Positions 27,259 through 37,972 of a DNA stretch of 64,000 nt are shown here, one piece after another. Origin of the DNA: Pseudomonas syringae KCTC 12500. GTDB taxonomy: Bacteria; Pseudomonadota; Gammaproteobacteria; Pseudomonadales; Pseudomonadaceae. The first letter of the stretch is position 1, and each line of letters starts with the position of its first letter. Location of the stretch: positions 5,863,501 through 5,927,500 of the forward strand of contig NZ_AYTM02000002.1 in the NCBI RefSeq assembly GCF_000507185.2. The letters run 5' to 3'. The position numbers were made by a program, and so were the translations under genes. A model generated the notes under the pieces. It worked only from the letters and a program-made list of their open reading frames with translations. It ran no database searches and was not told the DNA's origin.

Positions 27259-28341
27259 ATGAACTCGTCCGTTGCCGTAACCCCGTCCGACCTGTCCAGC
27301 CACGCCGTCAATCTGGCGGACAACAGCCCCGCCTCGAAACGCCTGCCAGGTACTCTGGAATTGAAGATGCGTCTGCCCCTCGGCGCAGCGCTCACCGAAC
27401 AGGTTGCCGCCCATCGCCGCGCCGTACGCGCCATCCTTGAAGGCCAAGACTCGCGACTGCTGGTCATCGTAGGCCCCTGCTCGATCCACGACCCTCGATC
27501 CGCCCTTGAATACGCTGAGCGACTGGCCGACCTTGCCGCGCAAGTCAGTGATCAGATGCTGCTGGTAATGCGCGCTTACGTCGAAAAACCGCGCACGACT
27601 GTGGGCTGGAAAGGCCTGGCTTACGATCCGCGCCTTGACGGCAGTGACGACATGGCCGAGGGCCTGACGCTGTCGCGGCAATTGATGCTGGAGATGCTGG
27701 GGCTGGGCCTGCCGATCGCCACCGAGATACTGCAACCCATGGCGGCGGGCTACTTCGACGATCTGCTCAGTTGGGTCGCGATTGGCGCTCGGACCACCGA
27801 ATCGCAGATCCATAGGGAAATGGCCAGCGGCCTGCCCATGGCTGTCGGGTTCAAGAACGGTACTGACGGCGGCGTGACGGTGGCCAGCGACGCGATGCGT
27901 TCGGCCGCGCATCCGCATCGCCACTTTGGTATGGACCGTCATGGCCACCCGGCGATTATCGAGACACAAGGCAATCCGGATACGCACATCGTGCTGCGCG
28001 GCGGTCACGGCGGCCCCAATTACGATCACCAAAGTGTGGCCAACGTGCAGGCGAGCCTGAGCAAGAATAATGTCGCGTCGCGAATCATGGTCGATTGCAG
28101 CCACGCCAACAGTGGCAAGGACCCGCTGCGTCAGCCTGGTGTGTTCGAGGACGTTCTGGAACAGCGCTTGTCAGGCAACACCTCGCTCATCGGCATGATG
28201 ATCGAAAGCCACCTGTTCGACGGCTGCCAGGCATTGGGCGGAACGCTGCAGTACGGCGTTTCGGTCACCGATGGCTGCCTTGGCTGGGAAGGTACCGAAC
28301 GCCTGCTGCGTCGTGCGGTTGACCGTCTGCGTTACAGATAA
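27259..28341 (+). CDS. 3-deoxy-7-phosphoheptulonate (DAHP) synthase
   Basis: A 360-residue class I DAHP synthase of the AroF/AroG/AroH type, condensing phosphoenolpyruvate and erythrose-4-phosphate at the entry to the shikimate pathway. Hallmarks are VGPCSIHDPRSALEYAERL near residue 72, KPRTTVGWKGLAYDP near 110 and GGHGGPNYD near 250. Cytoplasmic and usually feedback-inhibited by an aromatic amino acid. ATG 27259 has AGGAAG upstream. The upstream leader region suggests it is also attenuated. Which aromatic acid it responds to cannot be read from the sequence. Confidence 0.95.
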   Translation: MNSSVAVTPSDLSSHAVNLADNSPASKRLPGTLELKMRLPLGAALTEQVAAHRRAVRAILEGQDSRLLVIVGPCSIHDPRSALEYAERLADLAAQVSDQMLLVMRAYVEKPRTTVGWKGLAYDPRLDGSDDMAEGLTLSRQLMLEMLGLGLPIATEILQPMAAGYFDDLLSWVAIGARTTESQIHREMASGLPMAVGFKNGTDGGVTVASDAMRSAAHPHRHFGMDRHGHPAIIETQGNPDTHIVLRGGHGGPNYDHQSVANVQASLSKNNVASRIMVDCSHANSGKDPLRQPGVFEDVLEQRLSGNTSLIGMMIESHLFDGCQALGGTLQYGVSVTDGCLGWEGTERLLRRAVDRLRYR

Positions 28342-28422
28342 ACAGAGCGAAGGAACTTTGTCGGGAAATACCGCACTGAATCCGGTAGGCTGTTTCTTTT
28401 TTTTCACAGGAGATTATTCCCC

Positions 28423-28704
28423 ATGGCTAAAGCCACTGCCCGCCACATCCTTGTTTCGAGCGAAGAAAAATGCAACGAACTCAAGGCGCAGATCGAAGGC
28501 GGCGCTGATTTCGCTGAAATCGCCAAGGCCAATTCCAGCTGCCCGTCGAGCCGTCAAGGCGGTGACCTGGGTTCGTTCGGTCCAGGCCAGATGGTCAAGG
28601 AATTCGACACTGTCGTATTCAGTGCTCCGGTGAACACCGTTCAGGGTCCGGTAAAGACTCAGTTCGGCTATCACCTGCTGGAAGTGACCAGCCGTCAGGA
28701 CTGA
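28423..28704 (+). CDS. PpiC-type peptidyl-prolyl isomerase (parvulin)
   Basis: A 93-residue single-domain parvulin, cytoplasmic. Typical blocks are ARHILVSSEEKCNELKAQI, SSCPSSRQGGDLGSFGPGQMVKEF and FGYHLLEV. It catalyses cis-trans isomerisation of X-Pro bonds in protein folding. It is monocistronic, followed by a TTCG-loop terminator at 28726-28753. A paralogue lies at 35814. Confidence 0.94.
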   Translation: MAKATARHILVSSEEKCNELKAQIEGGADFAEIAKANSSCPSSRQGGDLGSFGPGQMVKEFDTVVFSAPVNTVQGPVKTQFGYHLLEVTSRQD

Positions 28705-28725
28705 TCCTGTCGCACCGGGTGCCAG

Positions 28726-28753
28726 ACGGCTCATCTTCGGATGGGCCGTTTTT
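28726..28753 (+). terminator. Intrinsic terminator after the parvulin gene
   Basis: Stem ACGGCTCATC / GATGGGCCGT with a TTCG tetraloop (28736-28739), one G-T pair, then a T-run. Confidence 0.8.
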
Positions 28754-28938
28754 GTATGTGGCCGTTTCAACGACACAGTGACCCGGCATGCGCGCAGTGG
28801 CTTGGCGAAGCGCCCATTTGTCTGTAGAAGATAGCGCGATGCAGAGGCATGAGCTCTGCCATGATTGTTGTCACCGCTGTACAGCCAGTCGCCTTTAACC
28901 CTGACATTCGCTTGCGAACGTCAGTCAGGATTCGAGTC

Positions 28939-30807
28939 ATGCGTTTTGTTTTTTCATCGTTGCTCGCCTTGACGCTGACCTTCGTTGGCGCTGCCCAATC
29001 GCTGTCCGCAGCCCCGCAACACGCTCTGACCGTTTACGGCGAAGCGCCACGCTATCCCGCCGACTTCAAGCACTTCGATTACGTGAACCCGGACGCCCCC
29101 AAAGGTGGCAGCATGCGGCGCTCGGCCATTGAAATCGGCCAGTTCGATCACCTGATGCCGTTCACCGACAAGGGCATGGGCGTTTCGCAGATCAATGGCA
29201 TGCTCTACTCCCCACTGGCCACGCGCTCGATGGATGAGCCCTACACCGTCTACGGGCTTGTCGCCGAGAAAATGGAGCGTGGCGTGGATGGCCTCTCCCT
29301 GCGCTTTTACCTGAACCCCAAGGCACGTTTCGCGGACGGCACGCCGATTACCACCAGTGATGTGAAGTACACCTACGAGCTGCTGATGACGCAGGGCAAC
29401 CTGCAATACCGCACCCAGTTTGAAGCGGTCAAGGGCGTGGAGGTCGAATCGCCTTCGCAAATCCGCTTCGACTTCAAGAACAGCGATAACCGCACCCTGC
29501 CCCTCGATCTGGCTTCGCTTCCGGTATTCCCCGAGCACTGGTGGAAAACCCGTGACTTCGCCAGCGGTGCCGGCTTTGAAATTCCGCCGGGCAGCGGGCC
29601 CTATAGGATCAGCCATGTGGACCCGGGCCGCACCGTCACCTTCGAGCGCGATCCGGACTGGTGGGGCAAGGACCTGCCGGTCAGCAAAGGCCTGTATAAC
29701 TTCGACAGGTTCAGCATCGAATACTTCGGCGACACCGATGTTGCACGTACGGTACTCAAAGGCGGCGCCTACGATTACAACCGCGAGTTTTCGGCCACCG
29801 GCTATTCAATTCGCTATGACGGCCCGGCGCTCAGCGACGGACGCCTGCAGAAAGCCCAGTTGGCCAGAGGCGCGGTGCAAAGCTCGCAGGGTTTCGTCTT
29901 CAACCTGAGCCGCCCCATGTTCCAGGACCGCCGCGTGCGCCAGGCGCTGTCGCTGCTCTGGGACTTCGAATGGACCAACCGGCAGATGATGCGCAACATG
30001 TACATCCGCCAGAACAGCTTCTTCTCCAACTCGGAGTTGGCCGCCAGCGAACTGCCCACGCCGGCTGAGCTTAAAATCCTCGAACCATTGCGCGGCAAAG
30101 TCCCCGATCAGGTGTTCGACAGCGTGTTCGAGACGCCCAAAACCGATGGCACAGGCTTTATTCGCGACAAGCAGCTGCAAGCGCTGGCCCTCATGAAGGA
30201 AGCAGGCTGGACGCCAAAGGGCGATGAGCTGGTGAATGCCCAGGGCGAACCCTTCAGCTTCACCTTTCTCAATGCACAGACAGGCTTCGAGCGAATGCTG
30301 CTGCCCTACAAACGCACCCTGGCGCAGATCGGTATCCACTTCGACATTCGCCGCATCGATGCCGCGCAATACCTTAACCGCGTCATGGCCCGCGATTACG
30401 ACATGATTGTCACCGGCTACCCGGTCTCGACATCGCCCGGTGCCGAGCTGTACAGCAGTTTCGGCTCCAAAGTGGCGATGGACCCTGGCTCGAGTAATTA
30501 CATGGTGCTGCAAGACCCCGCCGTCGATGCGCTGATTGCCGGCCTGCTCAAGGCCGACAGCAAGCAGACCATGACCGACTACGCCCATTGCCTGGACCGG
30601 GTACTGCAGTGGAACTACTACTGGATTCCCAACTATTATCCGCCAGGCTCTTCAACCGTCTGGTGGAACCGTTTCGGCATCCCGAAAATTCAGGCCAGCA
30701 ACAATGAGGCCATCGAAACATGGTGGGAAATCAGCCCTACACCGCTGACCAATGAGCAATTCGCTGAAAAACGCGGCGCATCAGCCACCGTTTCGGAGAT
30801 GCAGTGA
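28939..30807 (+). CDS. yejA: Peptide/microcin C ABC transporter substrate-binding protein
   Basis: A 622-residue oligopeptide-binding protein. A signal peptide MRFVFSSLLALTLTFVGAAQSLSA precedes HALTVYGEAPRYPADFKHFDYVNPDAPKGG, which is typical of YejA. YejABEF imports peptides and, in enterobacteria, the antibiotic microcin C. ATG 28939 has AGGA upstream; an in-frame start at 28849 would add an implausible extension. It is the first gene of yejABEF. Confidence 0.92.
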   Translation: MRFVFSSLLALTLTFVGAAQSLSAAPQHALTVYGEAPRYPADFKHFDYVNPDAPKGGSMRRSAIEIGQFDHLMPFTDKGMGVSQINGMLYSPLATRSMDEPYTVYGLVAEKMERGVDGLSLRFYLNPKARFADGTPITTSDVKYTYELLMTQGNLQYRTQFEAVKGVEVESPSQIRFDFKNSDNRTLPLDLASLPVFPEHWWKTRDFASGAGFEIPPGSGPYRISHVDPGRTVTFERDPDWWGKDLPVSKGLYNFDRFSIEYFGDTDVARTVLKGGAYDYNREFSATGYSIRYDGPALSDGRLQKAQLARGAVQSSQGFVFNLSRPMFQDRRVRQALSLLWDFEWTNRQMMRNMYIRQNSFFSNSELAASELPTPAELKILEPLRGKVPDQVFDSVFETPKTDGTGFIRDKQLQALALMKEAGWTPKGDELVNAQGEPFSFTFLNAQTGFERMLLPYKRTLAQIGIHFDIRRIDAAQYLNRVMARDYDMIVTGYPVSTSPGAELYSSFGSKVAMDPGSSNYMVLQDPAVDALIAGLLKADSKQTMTDYAHCLDRVLQWNYYWIPNYYPPGSSTVWWNRFGIPKIQASNNEAIETWWEISPTPLTNEQFAEKRGASATVSEMQ

Positions 30808-31869
30808 ATGCTGGGTTATATTCTGCGTCGCCTGCTGCTGATCATCCCTACCCTGCTATGCATTCTGCTGGTCAACTTTTTCATCGTGCAGGCCGCTCCG
30901 GGTGGGCCTGTGGAGCAGGCCATTGCTCGCCTGCAAGGGATCGGCGGTGCGACCGTGGGCGCCGGTGCCAGCGAGTCCGCAGGGGGCCACTCCAAGGCGT
31001 CGCGGGGGCTGGACCCGGCACTGATCAAGCAGATCGAACGCCAATACGGTTTCGACAAACCAATGCACGAACGTCTCTGGCTGATGCTGAAGAATTACGC
31101 ACGACTGGATTTCGGCAGCAGCTTCTTTCGCGGCGCAACGGTGACCGACCTCATTCTGCAGAAAATGCCGGTGTCGATATCGCTGGGGCTCTGGGCGACA
31201 TTGCTGACGTACCTGGTGTCGATCCCGCTGGGGATTCGCAAAGCGGTCAAACACGGCAGCCAGTTCGATATCTGGAGCAGCACCGCCATCATCATCGGTT
31301 ACGCTATGCCAGCCTTTCTGTTCGCCATGCTGCTGGTGGTGGTGTTCTGTGGCGGCACGTCGCTGAACTGGTTTCCGGTACGCGGACTGGTCTCGGACAA
31401 TTTCGAGCAACTGACCACGGTCGGCAAGATCGCTGACTATTTCTGGCACCTGGCGCTGCCGGTCTCGGCGCTGGTCATTGGCGGCTTTGCCACGCTGACC
31501 CTGCTGACCAAACATTCCTTTCTCAACGAAATCACCCGCCAATACGTGACCACGGCCCGCGCCAAGGGCATGAGCGAGCGACGGGTGCTGTATGGCCATG
31601 TGTTTCGCAACGCCATGTTGCTGGTGGTGTCAGGCATCCCGCAGGCCTTCATCAGCGTGTTCTTTGCCGGTTCGCTGCTGATCGAGGTGATCTTCTCGCT
31701 GGATGGCCTGGGCCGCATGAGCTATGAAGCAGCCGTGTCGCGAGACTATCCGGTGGTGTTCGGTTCGCTGTTCATCTTCACCGTGTTCGGCCTGCTGATA
31801 AAGCTGATCGGCGATATCTGCTACACGCTGGTCGACCCCAGAATCGACTTCAGCGCGAGGAATGCATGA
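30808..31869 (+). CDS. yejB: Microcin C/peptide ABC transporter permease
   Basis: A 353-residue permease of the DppB/OppB class. N-terminal [28 protein letters not shown], a periplasmic loop with [13 protein letters not shown], and the EAA motif around [24 protein letters not shown]. It starts directly after the yejA stop and overlaps yejE by 4 bp. Confidence 0.94.
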   Translation: MLGYILRRLLLIIPTLLCILLVNFFIVQAAPGGPVEQAIARLQGIGGATVGAGASESAGGHSKASRGLDPALIKQIERQYGFDKPMHERLWLMLKNYARLDFGSSFFRGATVTDLILQKMPVSISLGLWATLLTYLVSIPLGIRKAVKHGSQFDIWSSTAIIIGYAMPAFLFAMLLVVVFCGGTSLNWFPVRGLVSDNFEQLTTVGKIADYFWHLALPVSALVIGGFATLTLLTKHSFLNEITRQYVTTARAKGMSERRVLYGHVFRNAMLLVVSGIPQAFISVFFAGSLLIEVIFSLDGLGRMSYEAAVSRDYPVVFGSLFIFTVFGLLIKLIGDICYTLVDPRIDFSARNA

Positions 31870-32891
31870 TGCGCAGCCTTTCGCCGCTGGCCCGCCGTCG
31901 CCTGGAGCGCTTTCGCAGCAATCGCCGCGGCTGGTGGTCGCTGTGGCTATTCTGCGGACTGTTTGCCCTGACCCTGGGTGGCGAACTGATCGCCAATGAC
32001 AAACCACTGTTGGTCAGCTATCAGCACTCACTCTATTTCCCGGTGTTCAAGCGTTACACCGAGCAGCAATTCGGCGGCGAGCTGCCCTTCCAGCCCGATT
32101 ACCGCAGCGACTACGTGCGCACGCTGATCAGCAAAGGGGACGGCTGGATGCTGTTCCCGCCCATCCCGTTCAGTGACGACACGCCCAACTATGATCTGAC
32201 CACCCCGGCCCCCAGCCCGCCCTCTGCAGAAAACTGGCTCGGCACCGACGACCAGGCGCGCGACGTCATGGCGCGGGTCATCTTCGGCGCCCGGGTGTCG
32301 ATCCTGTTTGCGCTGGCACTGACCTTTATCAGCGCGTTGATCGGCATCAGCGCCGGGGCGTTGCAGGGCTATTACGGCGGCTGGGTCGACCTGTTCGGCC
32401 AGCGTCTGCTGGAGGTCTGGTCGGGCCTGCCGGTGCTGTACCTGCTGATCATCCTGTCAGGCTTCGTCGAACCCGACTTCTGGTGGCTGCTGGGCATTAT
32501 GGCGCTGTTCTCCTGGCTGACCTTGGTCGATGTCGTACGCGCCGAGTTTCTGCGCGGCCGCAACCTTGAGTACGTCAAGGCCGCTCGCGCGCTCGGTCTG
32601 GGGGATCGAAAAGTGATCCTGCGCCACATCCTGCCCAACGCGATGAATGCGACGTTGAGCTATCTGCCGTTCATTCTTACCGGTGCCATCTCGACCCTCA
32701 CTGCACTGGATTTTCTGGGCTTCGGCATGCCTGCCGGCAGCGCGTCGCTGGGCGAACTGATCGCCCAGGGCAAGCAGAACCTGCAAGCGCCCTGGCTGGG
32801 GCTGACGGCGTTCTTTGCCCTCGCGTTGATCCTGACGCTACTGGTATTCATAGGCGAGGCGCTGCGTGATGCCTTCGACCCGAGGTCCTGA
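31866..32891 (+). CDS. yejE: Microcin C/peptide ABC transporter permease
   Basis: A 341-residue permease of the DppC class. A large N-terminal periplasmic region follows the first helix, then [21 protein letters not shown] and the EAA motif [25 protein letters not shown]. The start overlaps the yejB stop (ATGA), and yejF follows within a few bases. Confidence 0.94.
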   Translation: MMRSLSPLARRRLERFRSNRRGWWSLWLFCGLFALTLGGELIANDKPLLVSYQHSLYFPVFKRYTEQQFGGELPFQPDYRSDYVRTLISKGDGWMLFPPIPFSDDTPNYDLTTPAPSPPSAENWLGTDDQARDVMARVIFGARVSILFALALTFISALIGISAGALQGYYGGWVDLFGQRLLEVWSGLPVLYLLIILSGFVEPDFWWLLGIMALFSWLTLVDVVRAEFLRGRNLEYVKAARALGLGDRKVILRHILPNAMNATLSYLPFILTGAISTLTALDFLGFGMPAGSASLGELIAQGKQNLQAPWLGLTAFFALALILTLLVFIGEALRDAFDPRS

Positions 32892-32892
32892 C

Positions 32893-34470
32893 ATGTCGGA
32901 AAACCTGATCGAAATCCGCGACCTGAGTGTCGCCTTCAACGGGCAGAAAGTGGTCAGCAACCTGAGCCTGGACGTGCGCCGCGGCGAGTGTCTGGCACTG
33001 GTCGGCGAATCCGGTTCCGGCAAGTCCGTCACCGCCCATTCAATCCTGCAATTGCTGCCACGCAGCGGCACCCTGACCACAGGCAGCATCACCTACCGGG
33101 GTCAACAACTGGTGGGGGCCGACGACCGCACCCTTCGCGAGCTGCGTGGCAACCGGATTGCGATGATTTTCCAGGAGCCGATGACCTCGCTGAACCCGCT
33201 ACACAGCGTAGCCAGGCAAATCGGCGAGACATTGTTGCTGCATCGCGGCATCAGTGGTCGTGAAGCGCAAAAACGCATTGTCGAGCTGCTGGAGCTGGTA
33301 GGCATTCAACAGCCGGAAAAACGCCTGAAAGCCTATCCGCACGAGCTGTCCGGGGGCCAGCGCCAGAGGGTGATGATTGCCATGGCACTGGCCTGCGAGC
33401 CGGAGCTGCTGATTGCGGACGAGCCGACCACTGCGCTGGACGTCACGGTGCAACGCAAAATCCTCCTGCTGCTCAAGGAGCTGCAGCAGCGCCTGAACAT
33501 GTCGCTGCTGTTGATCAGCCATGACTTGAACCTGGTGCACAGCGTCGCTCAGCGCGTCTGCGTAATGCGCGCCGGCGAAATCGTCGAGCAGTCCGATTGC
33601 AAGTCGCTGTTCAAATCACCTCAGCATCCCTACAGCCGCCTGCTGCTGGACGCCGAACCTGCCGGCGAGCCGCTGCCACGCGACACCCGGGAAACGGTGC
33701 TGCAAGTCGACAACCTGAAGGTCTGGTTTTCCCTGACCGGCGGCATCCTGCGGCGGCACAAGGAATACCTCAAGGCGGTGGATGACATCAGCCTGAGCAT
33801 CGAGCGCGGCAAAACCCTCGGTATCGTTGGTGAGTCGGGTTCCGGCAAGTCGACACTGGGCCAGGCGATCCTGCGTCTGCTGGAGTCACGCGGCAGCATC
33901 CGCTTTCGCGGACAGGCGCTGGACGGCCTCAGTCAGAAACAGATGCGCCCGTGGCGTAAAGAGATGCAAGTGGTCTTTCAGGACCCTTACGGCAGCCTCA
34001 GCCCGCGCATGTCAGTGGCGCAGATCATCAGTGAAGGACTGGAGGTGCACAGCCAGTACAACCCGGCGAAATGCGATGCAGAGGTCATTCGGGCGCTGGA
34101 AGAAGTCGGCATCGACCCGCAGAGCCGGCACCGCTATCCCCATGAGTTTTCCGGTGGCCAGCGTCAGCGCATCGCCATTGCCCGGGCGCTGGTGCTGAAA
34201 CCCGCACTGATTCTGCTCGATGAGCCGACATCAGCGCTGGACCGCACCGTGCAGAAACAGGTTGTGGCGCTGTTGCGCGAACTTCAGGAAAAGCATGGCC
34301 TGACGTATCTGTTCATCAGCCATGACCTGGCAGTGGTCAAAGCCCTCGCCCACGACGTGATCGTGGTCAAGGACGGCAAAGTCGTCGAGCGTGGCGCCAG
34401 TCATGATGTCTTCGAGGCGCCGCAACATCCCTACACGCAGGAATTGCTGGCGGCCGCGCATCCTGAATGA
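32893..34470 (+). CDS. yejF: Microcin C/peptide ABC transporter, duplicated ATPase
   Basis: A 525-residue protein with two ABC ATPase domains. The first has Walker [10 protein letters not shown], signature LSGGQRQRV and Walker [13 protein letters not shown]; the second has [24 protein letters not shown] and [15 protein letters not shown] 32893 gives [11 protein letters not shown]. It is the last gene of the operon and converges on the PilT/PilU-type gene. Confidence 0.94.
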   Translation: MSENLIEIRDLSVAFNGQKVVSNLSLDVRRGECLALVGESGSGKSVTAHSILQLLPRSGTLTTGSITYRGQQLVGADDRTLRELRGNRIAMIFQEPMTSLNPLHSVARQIGETLLLHRGISGREAQKRIVELLELVGIQQPEKRLKAYPHELSGGQRQRVMIAMALACEPELLIADEPTTALDVTVQRKILLLLKELQQRLNMSLLLISHDLNLVHSVAQRVCVMRAGEIVEQSDCKSLFKSPQHPYSRLLLDAEPAGEPLPRDTRETVLQVDNLKVWFSLTGGILRRHKEYLKAVDDISLSIERGKTLGIVGESGSGKSTLGQAILRLLESRGSIRFRGQALDGLSQKQMRPWRKEMQVVFQDPYGSLSPRMSVAQIISEGLEVHSQYNPAKCDAEVIRALEEVGIDPQSRHRYPHEFSGGQRQRIAIARALVLKPALILLDEPTSALDRTVQKQVVALLRELQEKHGLTYLFISHDLAVVKALAHDVIVVKDGKVVERGASHDVFEAPQHPYTQELLAAAHPE

Positions 34471-34520
34471 TCTGGCCCACAGCGAAGCTTCTGCCCGGAA
34501 GGCGTAGGAGCGTCTCCGAT

Positions 34521-35690
34521 TTACGCCTGCGGACCCGGCGCGTCATCATCGACCAGCCCCCACTCGGCGGTGCTTGCCGTACTGCTGCCGGTCGGGGCCG
34601 GCGGCGGTGTGGTCAGGGTCCCGGCGCCGCCTTCACTGTGCAGTTTGAGGCGCAGGCGCACGTTGTTTTGCGAGTCGGCGTTCTTGAGGGCTTCTTCTTC
34701 GCTGATTGCACCTTCAACGGCCAGATTGAATAGCGCCGTGTCGAACGTCTGCATACCGAGACTGCCGGACTTCTCCATGATGCCCTTGAGTTCGGTCAGT
34801 TCATTGCGCTGAATCAGGTCGCGAATGGTCGGCGTGCCCATCATCACTTCCACCGCCGCGCGGCGCTTGCCATCCGGGGTTCTGACCAGTCGCTGGGAGA
34901 CGAATGCCTTGAGGTTGTTGCCCAGGTCATGCAGCAACTGCGCGCGACGCTCTTCCGGGAAGAAATTGATGATCCGGTCCAGCGCCTGGTTGGCGTTGTT
35001 GGCGTGCAGTGTCGAGATCGCCAGGTGGCCGGTGTCGGCAAACGCCAGGGCATGCTCCATGGTCTCGCGATCACGAATCTCGCCGATCAGAATCACATCC
35101 GGCGCCTGGCGCAGGGTGTTCTTCAGTGCCGCATGGAAGCTGCGGGTATCGACCCCGACTTCGCGCTGGTTGACGATCGACTTCTTGTGGCGATGGATGA
35201 ACTCGACCGGGTCTTCAATGGTGATGATATGGCCACTGGCGTTGCGGTTACGGTAGTCGATCAGCGCCGCCAAAGAGGTCGACTTCCCGGAACCGGTGGC
35301 CCCGACAAACAACACCAGACCGCGCTTCTCCATGATCACGTCGAGCAGCACGGGCGGCAGGAACAGGTCTTCGAAACGCGGGATGTCCAGCTTGATATTC
35401 CGCGCGACGATGGACACCTCGTTGCGCTGCATGAAGATATTGATCCGGAACCGGCCGATACCCGCCATAGAAACGGCGAGGTTCATCTCCAGTTCGCGTT
35501 GAAACTCGAGCTTCTGCTCCTCGTCCATAAGCCCCTGGGCAATGACTGCGACCTCCCCCGGCTTGAAGGTTTCGCTGCCCAGTGGCTTGAGCACACCGTT
35601 GAACTTGGCGCACGGTGGTGCTCCGGTGGAGAGGTACAGGTCAGATCCGTCCTGACTGGCCAGAATCTTCAACAGCGCCGGGAAATCCAT
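34521..35690 (-). CDS. PilT/PilU-type type IV pilus retraction ATPase
   Basis: A 389-residue hexameric ATPase of the PilT/PilU group. Walker A is GATGSGKST (residues about 130), followed by the Asp box HIITIEDPVEFIHRHKKSIVNQREVG, Walker B PDVILIGEIRDRETMEHAL, and the His box AISTLHANNANQALDRIINFFP. The protein is closer to PilU than PilT in the N-terminal part. It stands alone with no pil genes around it. A Pro/Ser/Thr-rich tail closes the protein. ATG 35690 gives MDFPALLKIL. Confidence 0.9.
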   Translation of the reverse strand: MDFPALLKILASQDGSDLYLSTGAPPCAKFNGVLKPLGSETFKPGEVAVIAQGLMDEEQKLEFQRELEMNLAVSMAGIGRFRINIFMQRNEVSIVARNIKLDIPRFEDLFLPPVLLDVIMEKRGLVLFVGATGSGKSTSLAALIDYRNRNASGHIITIEDPVEFIHRHKKSIVNQREVGVDTRSFHAALKNTLRQAPDVILIGEIRDRETMEHALAFADTGHLAISTLHANNANQALDRIINFFPEERRAQLLHDLGNNLKAFVSQRLVRTPDGKRRAAVEVMMGTPTIRDLIQRNELTELKGIMEKSGSLGMQTFDTALFNLAVEGAISEEEALKNADSQNNVRLRLKLHSEGGAGTLTTPPPAPTGSSTASTAEWGLVDDDAPGPQA

Positions 35691-35813
35691 AATCAATACC
35701 GTACAAAATGAAGTAAAAAGACCACGGCCGTCAGGACGGCACGCGTGACGTGCGGGCGTCGCTCAGCAAGAGCAGGCATAATGGCAGCCTTTTGCAGCAG
35801 GTGATATTGCGCC

Positions 35814-36089
35814 ATGAAAGCCCAAGCCCGCCATATTCTGGTGAAGACCGCCGAAGAGGCCGAACAGCTTAAGCTGCGCATTGCCAAGGGTGAGGCATTT
35901 GACGTGCTGGCTAAAAAGCATTCTAGCTGCCCGTCCGGCAAACGTGGCGGCGATCTGGGCGAAGTCAGGCCTGGGCAAATGGTCGGTGCCATCGATCAGG
36001 TGATCTTCAAAAAGCCGTTGCGCGTCGTGCATGGGCCAATCAAAAGCAAATTCGGCTATCACTTGGTGCAGGTGTTCTATCGCGACTGA
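35814..36089 (+). CDS. PpiC-type peptidyl-prolyl isomerase (parvulin)
   Basis: A 91-residue parvulin, starting MKAQARHILVKTAEEAEQL, with SSCPSGKRGGDLGEVRPGQMV and FGYHLVQV. It resembles the 93-residue copy at 28423. Cytoplasmic folding helper; two such genes in 7.4 kb suggest distinct expression or an old duplication. A stem-loop (36108-36140) follows. Confidence 0.93.
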   Translation: MKAQARHILVKTAEEAEQLKLRIAKGEAFDVLAKKHSSCPSGKRGGDLGEVRPGQMVGAIDQVIFKKPLRVVHGPIKSKFGYHLVQVFYRD

Positions 36090-36107
36090 AGCACAGTTCA
36101 AAAGCTG

Positions 36108-36140
36108 AAAAACCCCGAACCGAAGCGGTTCGAGGTTTTT
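36108..36140. terminator. Terminator between the parvulin gene and pgm
   Basis: AAAAACC-C-CGAACCG, loop AAG, CGGTTCG-A-GGTTTTT: one mismatched pair interrupts the stem. It serves both convergent genes. Confidence 0.8.
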
Positions 36141-36162
36141 CGGGCATTGACCAGCGCGGTCA

Positions 36163-37809
36163 TCAGTTCGGCGAAATGGCGCCGTCTACCAGCACTTGAG
36201 CTTCTGCCACCAGACGCTTGAGGTGATCTTCGCTGACAAAGCTCTCGGCGTAGATCTTGTAGATGTCCTCGGTGCCTGAAGGGCGCGCCGCAAACCAGCC
36301 ATTTTCGGTCATGACCTTCACACCACCGAACGCCTGATCGTTGCCCGGCGCGTTGCTCAGCACCTGCTGAATAGGCTCACCCGCCAGCTCAGTGGAAGTC
36401 ACCTGCTCCGGCGACAGCTTGCTCAGCAGTGCCTTCTGTTGCGGGTTGGCCTTGGCATCGACGCGGGTCGAGAACGGCTCGCCCAGCTGTTCGGTCATGG
36501 TCTTGTAGATCTGGCTTGGATCGCGACCGGTACGTGCGGTCATTTCCGCAGCCAGCAAGGCCGGAATCAGACCGTCCTTGTCGGTGGTCCAGACCGTACC
36601 GTCGCGGCGCAGGAACGAGGCGCCAGCGCTTTCTTCACCGCCGAAACCCAGTGAACCCTCGAACAGGCCTTGCGCGAAATACTTGAAGCCGACCGGCACT
36701 TCATAAAGGCGGCGGCCCAGGCGCTTGGCCACACGATCAATCATGCCGCTGCTGACCACGGTCTTGCCGACCGCTGCATCGGCACGCCACTCAGGACGAT
36801 TCTGAAACAGATAGTCGATAGACACGGCGAGGTAGCTGTTGGGCGTCATCAGTCCGCCAGACGGGGTCACGATGCCATGACGGTCGTGATCCGGATCACA
36901 GGCAAATGCAACCTGATAGCGGTCCTTGAGGCCGATCAGGCTTTGCATGGCGTGGCTGGAGGACGGGTCCATGCGAATCTGGCCATCCCAGTCGACGGTC
37001 ATGAAGCGGAACGTAGGGTCGACAAATTTATTGACCACATCCAGATTCAGGCCGTAATGCTCGCCAATCGCCGACCAGTAATTCACTCCGGCGCCACCCA
37101 GCGGGTCTACACCAAGACGCAGGCCCGAGTTGCGAATGGCGTCCATGTCGATCACGTTTTTCAGGTCGGCCACGTAGGTGTTGATGTAATCATGGCGGTG
37201 CGTGGTATCGGCACGCAGCGCTTTTTCATGGCTGATGCGTGAAACGCCAGTGACTTTCTCGGCCAGCAGTTCGTTGGCCTTGTTCTCGATCCACTTGGTG
37301 ACATCACTGTCGGCCGGGCCGCCATTGGGCGGGTTGTACTTGAAGCCACCGCTTTGCGGCGGGTTGTGCGACGGCGTAATGACGATGCCGTCCGCCAGCC
37401 CTGAAGTACGGCCGCGGTTGTAGCAGATGATCGCGTGGGATACCGCAGGCGTCGGGGTGTATTCGTCACCTTGCGAAATCATCACCTGCACGCCATTGGC
37501 GGCCAGCACTTCAAGCGCGGTGGCTGCGGCCGGGGTGGACAGCGCGTGGGTATCGGCACCCAGAAACAAGGGACCGTCGATGCCGTTGGCCTTGCGGTAC
37601 AGACAGATCGCCTGACTGATAGCCAGCACATGCCATTCGTTGAAACCCAGGTCAAACGATGTGCCACGGTGCCCGGAAGTGCCGAACGCAACACGTTGAG
37701 TGGGCACCGATGCATCGGGCTGGCCGGTGTAGTAAGCCGTGACCAGTCTCGGAATATCAACCAGTAACTGCGCAGGTGCCAGCTTGCCGGCGAAAGGACT
37801 GAGACTCAT
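36163..37809 (-). CDS. pgm: Phosphoglucomutase (alpha-D-glucose phosphate-specific)
   Basis: A 548-residue phosphohexomutase that interconverts glucose 1- and 6-phosphate. The substrate-binding segment [14 protein letters not shown] is near residue 43, the phosphoserine loop [15 protein letters not shown] near 145, the metal loop DPDHDRHGI near 308, and the sugar-specificity/phosphate-binding segments follow to [14 protein letters not shown]. Full length, monocistronic. Confidence 0.97.
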   Translation of the reverse strand: MSLSPFAGKLAPAQLLVDIPRLVTAYYTGQPDASVPTQRVAFGTSGHRGTSFDLGFNEWHVLAISQAICLYRKANGIDGPLFLGADTHALSTPAAATALEVLAANGVQVMISQGDEYTPTPAVSHAIICYNRGRTSGLADGIVITPSHNPPQSGGFKYNPPNGGPADSDVTKWIENKANELLAEKVTGVSRISHEKALRADTTHRHDYINTYVADLKNVIDMDAIRNSGLRLGVDPLGGAGVNYWSAIGEHYGLNLDVVNKFVDPTFRFMTVDWDGQIRMDPSSSHAMQSLIGLKDRYQVAFACDPDHDRHGIVTPSGGLMTPNSYLAVSIDYLFQNRPEWRADAAVGKTVVSSGMIDRVAKRLGRRLYEVPVGFKYFAQGLFEGSLGFGGEESAGASFLRRDGTVWTTDKDGLIPALLAAEMTARTGRDPSQIYKTMTEQLGEPFSTRVDAKANPQQKALLSKLSPEQVTSTELAGEPIQQVLSNAPGNDQAFGGVKVMTENGWFAARPSGTEDIYKIYAESFVSEDHLKRLVAEAQVLVDGAISPN

Positions 37810-37972
37810 ACAACCTCCACGAAGAAATGAAATACGGAGAAAAAATAAAGACTTGCTGCAGCTGCCAAGATGATCGATGCCGCAGTTTACTGGCAGTTCG
37901 ACAGCGCTGCTTGAGTATTGATCCCCGGCATCTGCCTCTGTTTCAGCTCAATCGCCAAAACGGCAACCGAGT

